A stretch of DNA of 64,000 bases from Sediminibacillus dalangtanensis (GCF_017792025.1 NZ_CP046956.1:3348001-3412000), one strand, 5' to 3'. Counted from the first letter of the stretch, positions 1-9,230 are shown. Notes: generated from the sequence alone by a model not told the origin. Made by a program: numbers and translations.

Positions 1-107
1 TCATAAAAAAGGAAAAGAACGGCGTCGAGCTTATAAGCTTACGGAAAAAGTTTATGCTGGAAGAAGGAGATCAGCTGGTAGTGTTGCGGAAGACAGAGGG
101 GAAATAA
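1..107 (+). CDS. C-terminal tail of an unidentified gene, 5' end outside the window
   Basis: Reading from base 3 gives 34 open codons ending in TAA at 105-107; the last residues are EEGDQLVVLRKTEGK. The pattern of a hydrophobic strand, a Gly-Asp turn and LVVL looks like the end of a small beta domain, as in TrkA-C-like regulators, but this is too short to assign. It is included because codon usage looks natural and the stop falls just before the non-coding repeat array begins. The product is unknown. Confidence 0.45.
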   Translation, partial: IKKEKNGVELISLRKKFMLEEGDQLVVLRKTEGK

Positions 108-123
108 ATAGACGGATTTTACT

Positions 124-1073
124 ACAAGTAGAGCGAATTCAATGCGAAGTAGAGCGATTCGGCTTGAAAGTAGAGCGACTTTCTGTAAAAGAGGAGCAAT
201 TCGGACAAAGGAGAGCGACTTCGCTTCAAAGTGGAGCGATTCGGCTTGAAAGTAGAGCGACTTTCTTGCAAAGAGGAGCAATTCGGACAAAGGAGAGCGA
301 TTTCGCTTCAAAGTGGAGCGATTCGGCGCGAAAGTAGAGCGACTTTCTGTAAAAAAGGAGCAATTCGGACAAAGGAGAGCGATTTCGTCTCAAAGTGGAG
401 CGATTCGGCTTGAAAGTAGAGCGACTTCCTGTAAAAAAAGAGCAATTCGGACAAAGGAGAGCGATTTCGCTTCAAAGTGGAGCGATTCGGCTTGAAAGTA
501 GAGCGACTTTCTGTAAAAGAAGATCAACTCGGGAAAAGTAGAGCGATTTCGTCTCAAAGTGGAGCGATTCGGCTTGAAAGTGGAACGACTTTCTGTAAAA
601 GAGGAGCAATTCGGACAAAGTAGAGCGACTTCGCTTCAAAGTGGAGCGATTCGGCTTGAAAATAGAGCGACTTTCTGTAAAAGAAGATCAACTCGGGAAA
701 AGTAGAGCGATTTCGTCTCAAAGTGGAGCGATTCGGCTTGAAAGTAGAGCAACTTTCTGTAAAAGAGGAGCAATTCGGACAAAGTAGAGCGACTTCGCTT
801 CAAAGTGGAGCGACTCCGCTTGAAAGTAGAGCGACTTCCTGTAAAAGAAGATCAACTCGGGAAAAGTAGAGCGATTTCGTCTCAAAGTGGAGCGATTCGG
901 CGCGAAAGTAGAGCGACTTTCTGTAAAAGAGGAGCAATTCGGACAAAGTAGAGCAATTTCGCTTCAAAGTGGATCGACTCGGCGCGAAAGTAGAGCGACT
1001 TTCTGTAAAAGAAGATCAACTCAGGAAAGTAGAGCAACTCCCTGTAAAAGAGGCGGACTCGCCGAAAGAAGTT
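124..1073. repeat. 82-bp tandem repeat array, about 11 copies
   Basis: The landmark TAGAGCGACTT recurs at 171, 253, 335, 417, 499, 581, 663, 745, 827, 909 and 991, always exactly 82 bp apart. Each unit splits into four related pieces of 21, 19, 21 and 21 bp, each of the form AAAG-(T/G)-(A/G)GAGCRA followed by a variable tail. Two sub-variants of the second piece alternate (an AGGAGCAATTCGGAC type and an AGATCAACTCGGG type). Since 82 is not a multiple of three, the reading frame rotates between copies, so the short open frames across it are not genes. There are no unique spacers, so it is not CRISPR. Confidence 0.95.
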
Positions 1074-1077
1074 AAAC

Positions 1078-1114
1078 AAAAAGGAGAGAGGCCACCAAGG
1101 ACTCTCTCCTTTTT
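1078..1114. terminator. Bidirectional rho-independent terminator
   Basis: A perfect 13-bp inverted repeat (1078-1090 with 1102-1114, AAAAAGGAGAGAG / CTCTCTCCTTTTT) surrounds an 11-nt loop. The arms end in A and T runs, so it can work on both strands: it ends the minus-strand amidohydrolase operon and any transcript leaving the 82-bp array. Confidence 0.9.
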
Positions 1115-1127
1115 CAATTTTCTCCTA

Positions 1128-2369
1128 TTACAGCAAATTCTTCTCTACCTTGCCGTCCTTCACGACGACCTGGATGTTGTTGTTATCAGCCAGCGAATAA
1201 ATATCCTCCAGTGGGTTTCCCTTCACAATGACAATGTCGGCAAGCTTGCCTTGTTCGATGGTGCCAAGCTTATCTTCCCAGCCCATACATTCAGCTGCTG
1301 TCTTAGTGGAAGCGACGATGGTTTCCATTGGGGACATACCGGCATCGGCCATCAGACCTAACTCGCGAAGGTTGGTGCCATGCTTCATGACTCCGGCGTC
1401 TGTACCCATGGCAATTTTAACGCCAGCTTTGTATGCTTTCGTAAAGCTTTGTCTATGAGCTTCAATAACTTCTTTTGATTTCTCGACTGCGCTGTCCGGC
1501 ATGCCCACTTCCTTGGCAGTTTCCAAAACTGCTACAGGGGCAAGAAGGGTCGGTACCAGATAAGTGCCATTTTCGAGCATCAATTCGATCGCTTCATCAT
1601 CGATGAAAATGCCGTGCTCAATGGAATGAATACCAGCACGTACTGCATTTTTGATCCCTTCCGCCCCTTGGGCGTGCGCCATTACTTTGACACCTTTGCG
1701 ATACTTTCCTTCCTGGACGATTACTTCCAGCTCTTCTTGTGAGAACTGGGTGAATTCCGGATGGTCGGTAGCGCTCAGCACACCGCCAGTCGCATGGACT
1801 TTGATGACTTCAGCTCCTGCCCTCAGCATCTCCCGGGTCTTTTTCCGGACTTCCTCCACGCCATCACAAAGACCACTCGGCATGCCAGGATACCCATTTG
1901 GCAGCAGGTCCAAGATGTTCCCCGAAACCGTATAGCCGTCCCCGTGTCCGCCAGTGATTGTCAGAGCATTGATGCTCAATTGAAGTCGCGGTCCGGAAAT
2001 CAGGCCATCCTCGACTGCCTTTTTAACCCCAAGGTCTGTTCCAAGCGCATCCCTGACCGAAGTGATGCCTGCTTCCAATGTGTTCTTCAAGTACTCTGCC
2101 GCTTGATAGTACATAAAGGAAAACGGTGTTTCCAGTCGTTTGGCAACCGGCATGTATTCCATCATCATATGGACGTGGGTATCAATCAGACCCGGAAGAA
2201 TGGTGCCGCCTTGTGCATCAATTACTTCCTCCTGCCCGGTTGGCTGATAACCGCTTTCCGCTCCTGTATAAACAATTTTCGCCCCATCCACGACGACAAT
2301 TTGATCTTTTACCGGCTCTCCGCCGTTTCCATCTACCAAGAATCCATTTTTAATCAGTTTTACTGCCAT
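1128..2369 (-). CDS. Amidohydrolase-superfamily metallopeptidase-like enzyme
   Basis: 413 aa, cytoplasmic. Metal ligands of the amidohydrolase TIM barrel are visible: HVH at residues 65-67 on strand 1, a likely carboxylated Lys190 in EVIKVHATGG, His232 in AHAQG, His252 in SIEHG and Asp324 in MGTDAG. This is the binuclear pattern of the Xaa-Pro dipeptidase / imidazolonepropionase-like group, enzymes that cleave dipeptide-like or cyclic amide bonds; the substrate cannot be told from sequence. The ATG follows an AGGAGGAATT ribosome site. It lies 30 bp downstream of a membrane-protein gene on the same strand, so the pair probably imports and hydrolyses one compound. The operon ends at the terminator at 1078-1114. 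Confidence 0.88.
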   Translation of the reverse strand: MAVKLIKNGFLVDGNGGEPVKDQIVVVDGAKIVYTGAESGYQPTGQEEVIDAQGGTILPGLIDTHVHMMMEYMPVAKRLETPFSFMYYQAAEYLKNTLEAGITSVRDALGTDLGVKKAVEDGLISGPRLQLSINALTITGGHGDGYTVSGNILDLLPNGYPGMPSGLCDGVEEVRKKTREMLRAGAEVIKVHATGGVLSATDHPEFTQFSQEELEVIVQEGKYRKGVKVMAHAQGAEGIKNAVRAGIHSIEHGIFIDDEAIELMLENGTYLVPTLLAPVAVLETAKEVGMPDSAVEKSKEVIEAHRQSFTKAYKAGVKIAMGTDAGVMKHGTNLRELGLMADAGMSPMETIVASTKTAAECMGWEDKLGTIEQGKLADIVIVKGNPLEDIYSLADNNNIQVVVKDGKVEKNLL

Positions 2370-2399
2370 CCTAATTCCTCCTCATAAAATTCTTCTCTG

Positions 2400-3584
2400 T
2401 TATAAAGTCCCTACCAGAATTCCTGCCACGACCACCGAACTTACCGTAACCGTGGTGAACCCGCCAATCAGCATCGGGGCCAATAACTCATTGAAAATGA
2501 TTTGTTCCTCCTCTTTGTTGCGCGCGATACTTCTGCTGGCTTCTTCACACAAAATGTAATCCCCAGGGAAACCGAACAAGGCGGTCAGCGCGACTGGCAT
2601 TCCCTTGAACGGATGCCATTTCACCAGCTTGGACACGATGTAACCGCCAAGCGCGATGCCAAAAGTCCCCAACAACAAAAACAGAAGAATGCTTGGCAGG
2701 TTATCAACCACCTGCTGTGGCGTGACTCCCCCCATGGTGCCAAGTACCACAAAAATGATTGCAATCATGACAAGCGTGAATGAGTTCGATTTTTCCAATG
2801 TCCGAGATTCAAAGACTCCCAGCTTCAAGCCGATAATACCAATCGCCAGACACCAGAGGCTGTAATTGATCGGTGTCACTTCCCCAAGCGCTACGCCGAT
2901 CGCCGCCCCGACGAATACATAAAACAGTTTCAGCGTCATGCTCGAGCGAAGCGGTGTTTGCGGTTTATCATCTTTTTCTGTTTTACCGTTATCCATCCCG
3001 TCCGCCATCGGGACAAAAACACCATTGTCCATGTCTTTTTGGATGGTAGCCGCGTACTTTTTCATGAAAAATAACGATAGTGGCATGCCTACCACACCTT
3101 GAAAAGCAACAATCAATGCCGGAATCACGACAAGACTGCTCAAACCGATTTCCGTCAGCTTTTCGGAGGTGACGACCAACGCGATGATCCCTCCACTGAT
3201 CGGGCCAACTCCTGCTACGGCAGTCGGATAATCAAAAATCAAGGAAATGATAATCAACAGCAGAACACCTGCCACGATCACCCCGCCCAAGGAAATGGCG
3301 ACTGCTTTGATTTGCTTTTTCAGCAGCGAAAACGGAATCAAGGTACCCATATGCAAAATGGCCGGTCCCACCAGAATCGCTCCGAGTGATCCAAAGGTCG
3401 ATTTATCTAAGATATTCTCCGGAAAAATACCAGTCCAAATACAAATCAAGTATCCAACCATTGCGGTCAGAAGCATCGGGACTCTGGCCCGGGATATGAT
3501 AGAAATCCACTCTCCCAGGGCGATTAATGTAAAAAGTATGACTGTAGCTATTAGTGGATTTTCTAACAATCCAAAAACCTCCAT
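2400..3584 (-). CDS. Polytopic membrane protein, permease-like (DUF3100-type)
   Basis: 394 aa with roughly ten hydrophobic helices and a charged cytoplasmic loop near residues 190-215 (GMDNGKTEKDDKPQ). Gly- and Pro-rich stretches such as GPAILHMGTLIPF and GFPGDYILCEEASRSIAR suggest a transporter. It resembles the DUF3100 family, but I cannot confirm this by eye. It is the first gene of a two-gene operon with the amidohydrolase, which suggests uptake or efflux of that enzyme's substrate or product. The ATG is preceded by a weak GGAATGGAGG-like stretch. Its promoter must lie in the AT-rich 3585-3700 region. Confidence 0.6.
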   Translation of the reverse strand: MEVFGLLENPLIATVILFTLIALGEWISIISRARVPMLLTAMVGYLICIWTGIFPENILDKSTFGSLGAILVGPAILHMGTLIPFSLLKKQIKAVAISLGGVIVAGVLLLIIISLIFDYPTAVAGVGPISGGIIALVVTSEKLTEIGLSSLVVIPALIVAFQGVVGMPLSLFFMKKYAATIQKDMDNGVFVPMADGMDNGKTEKDDKPQTPLRSSMTLKLFYVFVGAAIGVALGEVTPINYSLWCLAIGIIGLKLGVFESRTLEKSNSFTLVMIAIIFVVLGTMGGVTPQQVVDNLPSILLFLLLGTFGIALGGYIVSKLVKWHPFKGMPVALTALFGFPGDYILCEEASRSIARNKEEEQIIFNELLAPMLIGGFTTVTVSSVVVAGILVGTL

Positions 3585-3744
3585 TCCTTATTTTATTTTC
3601 TAAAAATTTAAATAGTTCAAATAGTATAGCACTCTCTAAATTTTCTGTCTATATGATTTTGTCGAAATTTGCGTTCGGTTTAAACACCCTTTAGTCATGT
3701 AAGCGATTAACCTATTGAAAATAAAGGCAACATTCTTTTATAAA

Positions 3745-3789
3745 AAATAGCTATGACCTCCATAAGTAAATGGAATGTCATAGCTATTT
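3745..3789 (-). terminator. Rho-independent terminator in the 3585-3933 gap
   Basis: A perfect 13-bp stem (3745-3757 with 3777-3789, AAATAGCTATGAC / GTCATAGCTATTT) can be extended inward by TCCA/TGGA. On the minus strand it is followed by a T-rich run, fitting the end of the transcript from the ArsR-AHSA1-VOC operon. The rest of the 350-bp gap holds no gene that I can support. Confidence 0.75.
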
Positions 3790-3933
3790 AAGTAGTTCTG
3801 ATATGTGAAGATAAAAGAAAATGATAGGCAACATTCAGCATGCTGGTTTCGGTATGGCTTGTTTAACGAAAGCCCCGAAAACTTATTATTTTATTAACCT
3901 AGAAATCCCTGCAACCAATAGGTCTGAATTTCA

Positions 3934-4851
3934 TTAACTCCTGTATGCTTTCTGTAACCCATTAAGATCAATTTTCTTCATTTTAAGGGTTGCCTGGGTA
4001 ACACGCGAAATTTGTTCCTGTGTACTATTGTTGCTCATCATCTCGTCCTTTTCTCTCGGTACGATCTGCCAGGACAATCCATACTTATCTTTCAACCAGC
4101 CGCATTGTTCGGATTCAGGAACCGCTGATAACTTATCCCAGTAGTAATCAATCTCATCTTGTGTTTCGCATTTTACCATAAATGAGATAGCCTCAATGAA
4201 ATTGAATTCATGATCTCTTGCGCTATCCATTGCGGCAAACCACTGATTCTCAAGCATGAAATCAGAAAACATAATTGTTCCTTCTTTGTCAGGTTCCATG
4301 TCTTGAGGGTAGCGCGCAATCAGACCCTGTTTTGAGTTATTAAATATTGACATATAAAAATGAATCGCTTCTTCCGCTCTGCCACATTTATCACCCACAA
4401 ACATTAGCGACGGTAATATCGTTGGCCGATCTTCACCTTCCGGATTGGAAAGGACCAGCTGCCAAGATAAACCATACTTATCTTGAATCCAGCCATACTT
4501 ATCACTAAATGGATACTTATCAAGTGGCATCAATACTGAGCCACCTTTGGATAATTTGTTCCAAACTTTATTTATCTTTTCACTCGCATCTTTTTCTTGC
4601 GATGGGTCAAAATTAACCATAAAAGACACCGACGGATTGAATTTGAAAAAAGGACCTGCATTGATTGCCATGAACTCCTGTCCCCACAATTCAAAAGAAA
4701 CTAAATCGGAGTCGCCTGATGGCGTTGCCTGGAGTGTTGTAACATTTGTAATTCTTGATTCAGGGAAAATGGATGCATAGAACTTTGCTGCATCATTGGC
4801 CTCCTTGTCAAACCATAAATGTGGAACAATATTCTGATTAGTATTTATCAT
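3934..4851 (-). CDS. Two-domain VOC (glyoxalase-fold, PhnB-like) protein
   Basis: 305 aa from the ATG at 4851, which has a GGGGG ribosome site at the right distance; the longer frame upstream overlaps the preceding gene and lacks a site. Two PhnB/3-demethylubiquinone-methyltransferase-like VOC domains sit in tandem: residues about 5-135 (PHLWFDKEANDAAKFYASIF) and about 145-270 (LMFVGDKCGRAEEAIHFYMSIF). Each ends with the typical SWQLV / SWQIV strand after W-x-x-DKYGLSW. Such proteins are metal-dependent or metal-free binding folds with unknown substrates. Last gene of an operon with an ArsR regulator and an AHSA1-type protein. Confidence 0.85.
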   Translation of the reverse strand: MINTNQNIVPHLWFDKEANDAAKFYASIFPESRITNVTTLQATPSGDSDLVSFELWGQEFMAINAGPFFKFNPSVSFMVNFDPSQEKDASEKINKVWNKLSKGGSVLMPLDKYPFSDKYGWIQDKYGLSWQLVLSNPEGEDRPTILPSLMFVGDKCGRAEEAIHFYMSIFNNSKQGLIARYPQDMEPDKEGTIMFSDFMLENQWFAAMDSARDHEFNFIEAISFMVKCETQDEIDYYWDKLSAVPESEQCGWLKDKYGLSWQIVPREKDEMMSNNSTQEQISRVTQATLKMKKIDLNGLQKAYRS

Positions 4852-4882
4852 CGTGATTCCCCCTTGGAAATATGATCTAATT

Positions 4883-5365
4883 TCATACGTTCTGGATACT
4901 ATCCAGCAATTCTTCAAGCCGATCCAAAAGTTCAATGGCTCCTTCAGACATACCTGCTTTAATCATACCATCCCGACCTTCTACTGATTGATACACCGTT
5001 TTCTCGATGAACTTCGTCTTGCCATCAGACAATTCTTCGAAGTTTATTGTGACAAGCCCAATAAAATCAGGGTAACCTTCAACCTCAAATGTATTGATTA
5101 TCCTTTCAGGTGAGACGACTTCATGATAAACACCATTAAATGCATATTCATTCCCTTCACCGTCCCGATGAATAAATCGCCAAATCCCACCTTTTTTCAC
5201 ATCCATTTTATCCACTGTCGTCTTATATCTTTTAGGACCCCACCACTCAGGAACAGTTGTTGGGTCTGTATAAGTATTGAATACGAGTTCCCGAGGTGCA
5301 TTAAAAATACGAGAAATAACAACATCTTGCGTTCCTTTTTCAGCTACAATATTAGTTCTTGACAT
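4883..5365 (-). CDS. SRPBCC / AHSA1-family START-like protein
   Basis: 160 aa. The N-terminal motif ISRIFNAPRELVFNTYTDP, followed by VPEWWGPKRY, is the hallmark of the AHSA1-like branch of the Bet v1/START fold, which forms a hydrophobic ligand cavity. The C-terminal helix is KAGMSEGAIELLDRLEELL. Bacterial members are commonly paired with an ArsR repressor, as here. The function is otherwise unknown. The ATG follows AAAGGAG. It lies 31 bp before the VOC gene and 70 bp after the regulator, all on the minus strand. Confidence 0.88.
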   Translation of the reverse strand: MSRTNIVAEKGTQDVVISRIFNAPRELVFNTYTDPTTVPEWWGPKRYKTTVDKMDVKKGGIWRFIHRDGEGNEYAFNGVYHEVVSPERIINTFEVEGYPDFIGLVTINFEELSDGKTKFIEKTVYQSVEGRDGMIKAGMSEGAIELLDRLEELLDSIQNV

Positions 5366-5435
5366 TGTATTCGCTCCTTTTTTGAATTTAGAATTAATTT
5401 ATGAAAATTACTCATGAGTTGATTTTTAATCACTT

Positions 5436-5768
5436 TTATTCATTCCTCTTTTCAGTTGCCTGTTTCTTAATCAAAAGTTCTTCAAATCGATTAAACTGTT
5501 CTTCTTTTTCTCTGATGAAAGATTCAAACCATTGGTCCATTTCTTCAAACGATTCTTGACGAATCGAATAAATTCGTCGGTTGGCATCAGCCTTCACATT
5601 GACAAGACCTGCATTAGCTAGAACATGCAGATGCTTAGAAGATTGTGGCATCCTGAGTCCGAGTCTTTGTGCAATTTCCCCAACTGTTAGCTCACCGAAA
5701 TCCCTTAGCAATTCAAGGATGTTCACTCGATTGGGTTCAGCCAGAGCGCTAAAAGTTGCCGCATTCAT
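5436..5768 (-). CDS. ArsR-family winged-helix repressor
   Basis: 110 aa from the ATG at 5768, which has an AAGGAGG site; the 22 extra codons upstream are unlikely to be translated. The winged helix covers residues about 5-85: FSALAEPNRVNILELLRD, then the recognition helix in MPQSSKHLHVLANAGLV and the wing DANRRIYSI. No metal-binding CxC is present, so it belongs to the ArsR branch that does not sense metals and is often partnered with AHSA1 proteins. It probably controls its own operon with the AHSA1-like and VOC genes. The C-terminus is a charged helix ending in KKQATEKRNE. Confidence 0.88.
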   Translation of the reverse strand: MNAATFSALAEPNRVNILELLRDFGELTVGEIAQRLGLRMPQSSKHLHVLANAGLVNVKADANRRIYSIRQESFEEMDQWFESFIREKEEQFNRFEELLIKKQATEKRNE

Positions 5769-6309
5769 TTTTCGAGACCTCCTTTTTAAATTACTTTCTG
5801 AAAACAATATACCACTTCCCGTATTTTCCTTCAAGTGAAATTTCTTAATAAGGAAAATTAAGTTGAGAGAAATTATGAATTACTTTTATTATTGGATATT
5901 TTTAGAATAGAAAATGCCCTTTGGACGGACTAGTACGAGATGAACGAGCAGCAAATCAAAAGTTGTAACTTATTACCGAGCGTTCGTTTATGGTTCATTG
6001 CAAAAAAGAACCTCTGAAGGTCGAACTTGTCCTTGTGTCAAGCAATTAATTATATTACAGTAACACTTTGTCATCACCGACACTACGGATTGGAATTACT
6101 TGCCTTTACTTTAATTAAGGACTGATGATAAACAATTATTGAAGGAAGGGAAACACTTAACATGTGTATGTCCACTGGCATCTTTTTAGATCAAGGAGGA
6201 AAATTGCGGAATTGTTAGCTGCTCTAAAGTTTAATTAAAACAAACAGGAACAATCATAAGGCCAAGTTCCTATTAAAGTAACGCACCTGTTAGTTGAAAA
6301 AAATCAATA
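5769..6309. other. 540-bp intergenic stretch without a recognisable gene
   Basis: AT-rich DNA between the ArsR operon and the acetyltransferase gene. It must hold the promoter of the ArsR operon. A short plus-strand frame starting at 6163 stops after 18 codons and matches nothing I know. No convincing RNA gene or repeat was seen. Confidence 0.5.
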
Positions 6310-7539
6310 TTAAAAGGCCTTACTAACCATAGGTTTACTGTCCGTATAAAAAAGTGAATTTATTAATTTAATATAACTTTCATCTGAAATTTCCATCAAT
6401 CCCCATTTTAGATAGGAATGAGCATTTTCGACTCCCATCACCATCGATGAAAACTCCGCTATATTCATCCTGATTTCAACATCAAATGGCCCACTTTCTT
6501 TTATGCCCAAGATTTTTCCATTTCGAATGTATAAAATAAAGGGCAACGTATTGATAGGATAGAAATCATCGTTAATGGAAAGTTTAACTGAAAGTGTAAT
6601 ACTAGGATTGAAAAGGTGGTTCTTTTCTTTAAGTTCCTTAAAAAAGTCGAGGCAATTAATTATCCTGTACATCACCCCAATGCCTACATTTGCGATGTGT
6701 TTATGGTCAGTGGTGGAAGGAAAATCAACCATTGTTATTTCACCACTTTCTGGAGAGTCTACAAAATGGATAATTTCATCAAAATTCGAGTTAATGATCA
6801 CTCGCTTAAATTGGTCGGATTGGCTATTCAGAAAGGTTGAAAATTCTCTTATCACAGCTGGAGACTCAAAGAAAAGCTCATGAATATATAAATCTTCCTC
6901 TTTACTACTATAAACAAAATAACCTTTGACTTTTCCCTCATCTACAAAACCAATGACCTTTCCAAACCAAAAAGGTCTATTCATTTCTCTTTCAAAAGGA
7001 AACCTTTTCGTCATACCGTGGGTTCGGGAATATATCCTGTTGTAACAATCAAGAATTTGTCCTCTTTCTTCAACGGTTAACTCTTCTAAGTGGCTCTTTT
7101 CATTGTAGTAGGGAAATTCATTTGGATTTAAGTAGAATTGATAATTCTTTGTACCGATGCCAAATCCCATTTTTTTATAGAAACTCACTTTGAACGGATG
7201 TAACATAACGAGATTGACTTTTGCCTCTTTATTTAAAGTGAAAAAATACTGCAATAATTGATAGGCATTCTTTTCTTTTTTATGCAGCATATCAACAGCC
7301 AACATGCCAATTCCGCCCACACGAATGGAGGTAGAGGAATAATTCATTTCAAAATCAAAAGTCCTCATTCCTGCTACTAATTCCTCTTCTTTAAACACAC
7401 CATATAAATTCTCTTTTGTCGTTTCTTCTATGTGGCTTTCAAGCCATTTATCAGCATTTAATCCTTCGAATGCCGAATTTGCCAGCTCACTAAACTTTTT
7501 GTAATCGTTACCCATTATCTTTCTTATTTGTTTTCCCAT
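6310..7539 (-). CDS. Eis-like GNAT N-acetyltransferase
   Basis: 409 aa. The N-terminal half carries a GNAT fold: VFKEEELVAGMRTFDF, then the core beta4 segment RVGGIGMLAVDMLHKKEKNAYQLLQYFF and the LHPFKVSFYKKMGFGIG motif typical of Eis-type enzymes. A second GNAT-like domain follows. The C-terminal 110 residues, including PFDVEIRMNIAEFSSMVMG, look like the SCP2-like domain of this family. Family members acetylate amines, including aminoglycosides in mycobacteria; the substrate here is unknown. The ATG is preceded by AGGAGG. It appears to be a single-gene unit. Confidence 0.88.
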   Translation of the reverse strand: MGKQIRKIMGNDYKKFSELANSAFEGLNADKWLESHIEETTKENLYGVFKEEELVAGMRTFDFEMNYSSTSIRVGGIGMLAVDMLHKKEKNAYQLLQYFFTLNKEAKVNLVMLHPFKVSFYKKMGFGIGTKNYQFYLNPNEFPYYNEKSHLEELTVEERGQILDCYNRIYSRTHGMTKRFPFEREMNRPFWFGKVIGFVDEGKVKGYFVYSSKEEDLYIHELFFESPAVIREFSTFLNSQSDQFKRVIINSNFDEIIHFVDSPESGEITMVDFPSTTDHKHIANVGIGVMYRIINCLDFFKELKEKNHLFNPSITLSVKLSINDDFYPINTLPFILYIRNGKILGIKESGPFDVEIRMNIAEFSSMVMGVENAHSYLKWGLMEISDESYIKLINSLFYTDSKPMVSKAF

Positions 7540-7777
7540 CAGATCCTCCTAATAGAACGATTCCTTCAACACTGCTATCATTTTTAAAAAACCGGTCAAA
7601 TAAAACAATTAACCTCTCAAAAAACTTGTAGCTTTTGCTGGCAATTGATCTAGTGAATTAAATAAATCTAAACCCACAGCCAATCTACGAAAAAAGGATC
7701 ATGTAGACTTTGCCAATGCTTATGTACGTCAGTTCGTTGAGCCATTGGTGACTAGCAAATATATTAAGCTTAATATC

Positions 7778-8122
7778 CTAATTTATCTCTTCTACTTCAA
7801 ATGTCAATCTATCTAAATCCCATACATCTTCTTCATAATTTTTGATCACTTTCGCCTTGATTTTTTCCCCTTCTTCATAATTCTCCGGATTGGAAACTCG
7901 AATAGTTTGAGACTTTGGCGCATTAAGAAATTCAAATGACTCTGTAGAAGATCCTGGCTCGCCAACTGTTGTCCATGCATCTACCTCTACTTCCATATCT
8001 CCACTTTCTTCGTTAATTTCTGTTATGTCCCCTTGCATAAAAGTTCCCTCTTCTTCTTGGGAACAACCCATCAGTGTACAAAGAAAAATTGCAACAACGA
8101 AGAATATCTTACTTTTCCGCAT
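7778..8122 (-). CDS. Small lipoprotein, DUF-type
   Basis: 114 aa. It begins with MRKSKIFFVVAIFLCTLMGC: a charged start, a hydrophobic helix and an LMGC lipobox, so Cys20 is the probable lipidation site. The mature part is acidic and beta-rich (GDITEINEESGDMEVEVDAW). An OB-fold-like shape is suggested by the segments EGEKIKAKVIKNYEEDVWDLDRLTFEVEEI, as in YobA-type lipoproteins. It has an AGGGGG ribosome site and no obvious partner gene. The function is unknown. Confidence 0.8.
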   Translation of the reverse strand: MRKSKIFFVVAIFLCTLMGCSQEEEGTFMQGDITEINEESGDMEVEVDAWTTVGEPGSSTESFEFLNAPKSQTIRVSNPENYEEGEKIKAKVIKNYEEDVWDLDRLTFEVEEIN

Positions 8123-8227
8123 CTTGTAGTCCCCCTTGTACTTATTCTATATCCCTGCCCTTTTCATAAGAAAGACCTTCTTGAAGATATACAACCTCCC
8201 TTTACACAATAAATTTCGTAAACCATG

Positions 8228-8749
8228 CTATATATTTGCTCCCCATACGAACAACAATTGGGCAAGCAATGTACCTAATAACCTTGAAGTCACCATCATT
8301 AACGACATGCTTTTTAGCTTATTGTAACTTCCTCTTTGATTAACAACATTTAATCGATACTGCTCCAAATGTTGATACGCTAGAATTTGTAGAAACTCAA
8401 TTTCGGATTCTTATTGGCGCATCCACGGTCGGCACCATATTCGGAATCATACTACTTTATACTCTAATGAAAATATCCTTTTCATTAAAGAAGGAACAGA
8501 ACCTCTTTCCCTGGATAAATGAATAATCGCTCTTGAAAATAAAGCGATAAAAGTAGTGCCAGTGAAAGGTTGCTGCATCATATTAGCTAGTCTTGAAACA
8601 ATAACCATGATATTAAAGAGAGATAAAGCTGAAGCTATCATTTTAACTCTCGCACCTGATAACCTCACAGCATAAGCAAGTGTCTCGATCGAGTGGATGA
8701 TAAAAATAAACAAAGCTATAAATAATAATTTTTCTGTAAAGAGCTCCAT
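8228..8749 (-). pseudogene. amj: Scrambled remnant of amj (alternative lipid II flippase)
   Basis: The minus-strand start at 8749 encodes an Amj/YdaH-like N-terminus (IHSIETLAYAVRLSG, NIMVIVSRLANMMQQPF). At about 8555 it jumps to a later part of the protein (TFIALFSRAIIHLSRERGSV), which ends in a stop at 8447. The missing middle piece (TLEFVETQFRILIGASTVG) lies on the opposite strand at 8344-8458. The C-terminus (SRLLGTLLAQLLF...GANI) is back on the minus strand at 8228-8308. Around 100 residues between these parts are gone. An 8-bp inverted repeat (ACTACTTT 8451-8458, AAAGTAGT 8550-8557) flanks the displaced segment. Amj is a membrane flippase; this copy cannot be functional. Confidence 0.75.
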
Positions 8750-8834
8750 TGAGTTACCTTCTTTTTGTTTTTAATACCCTGATTTTACCATACTGAGAAT
8801 TTTGCTTGTTGGATTTTTGTAATCTTATTTCGCT

Positions 8835-9230
8835 ATCCAGTACATGCTCCCCCTCCACCTGAACCTGCTAGCACTCGTACCCTCCAATTCTAGAATTACT
8901 AATTCATTATGCTTTTCCTGCAACAGCGGATCGGGAAAATAAAGCCGTTGCTGCAGCCCTGCGGTATTCCAGTATCTGCCGAAAGTGAAGCCATTGATGA
9001 AAAGGTTCCCTTTTGGAAAACCAGCCGCGTCAATAAATGTAATATGCCGGCCAGCGTCGTCGAAGGTGCCCGGAAAAAACTCGGATGGCGAGAATTTCGC
9101 TCAACGGTAATCAGACGACAGGCGCTCCAATGGAATAGACTTTCCGATGAAAAACACTGCTCCCAACACAGATGTTGTGGTGGAGTCTTTTTTATCCGTC
9201 AAACGGACCCCGCAGTTGACCCAGTACTAA
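8835..9230 (-). pseudogene. Decayed 3' fragment of a GH35 beta-galactosidase gene
   Basis: The minus strand encodes, with an in-frame stop and small shifts, a relative of the last 130 residues of the intact GH35 enzyme at 10222-11955: FPGTFDDAGRHITFIDAAG, then KGNLFINGF, FGRYWNTAG, QQRLYFPDPLLQEKHNELVI. The fragment has the same orientation as the intact gene, and both copies end in nearly the same 3' sequence (ATGCTCCCCCTCC on the plus strand). No start codon or catalytic region is left. Confidence 0.85.

Noticed and set aside
124..1073. 82-bp array as a CRISPR locus or as repeat-protein gene
   Set aside because: There are no unique spacers between repeats, and 82 is not divisible by three, so the frame changes from copy to copy.
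3697..3710. cre-like TGTAAGCGATTAAC upstream of the amidohydrolase operon
   Set aside because: Two mismatches at conserved positions and more than 110 bp from the start codon; not strong enough to list.
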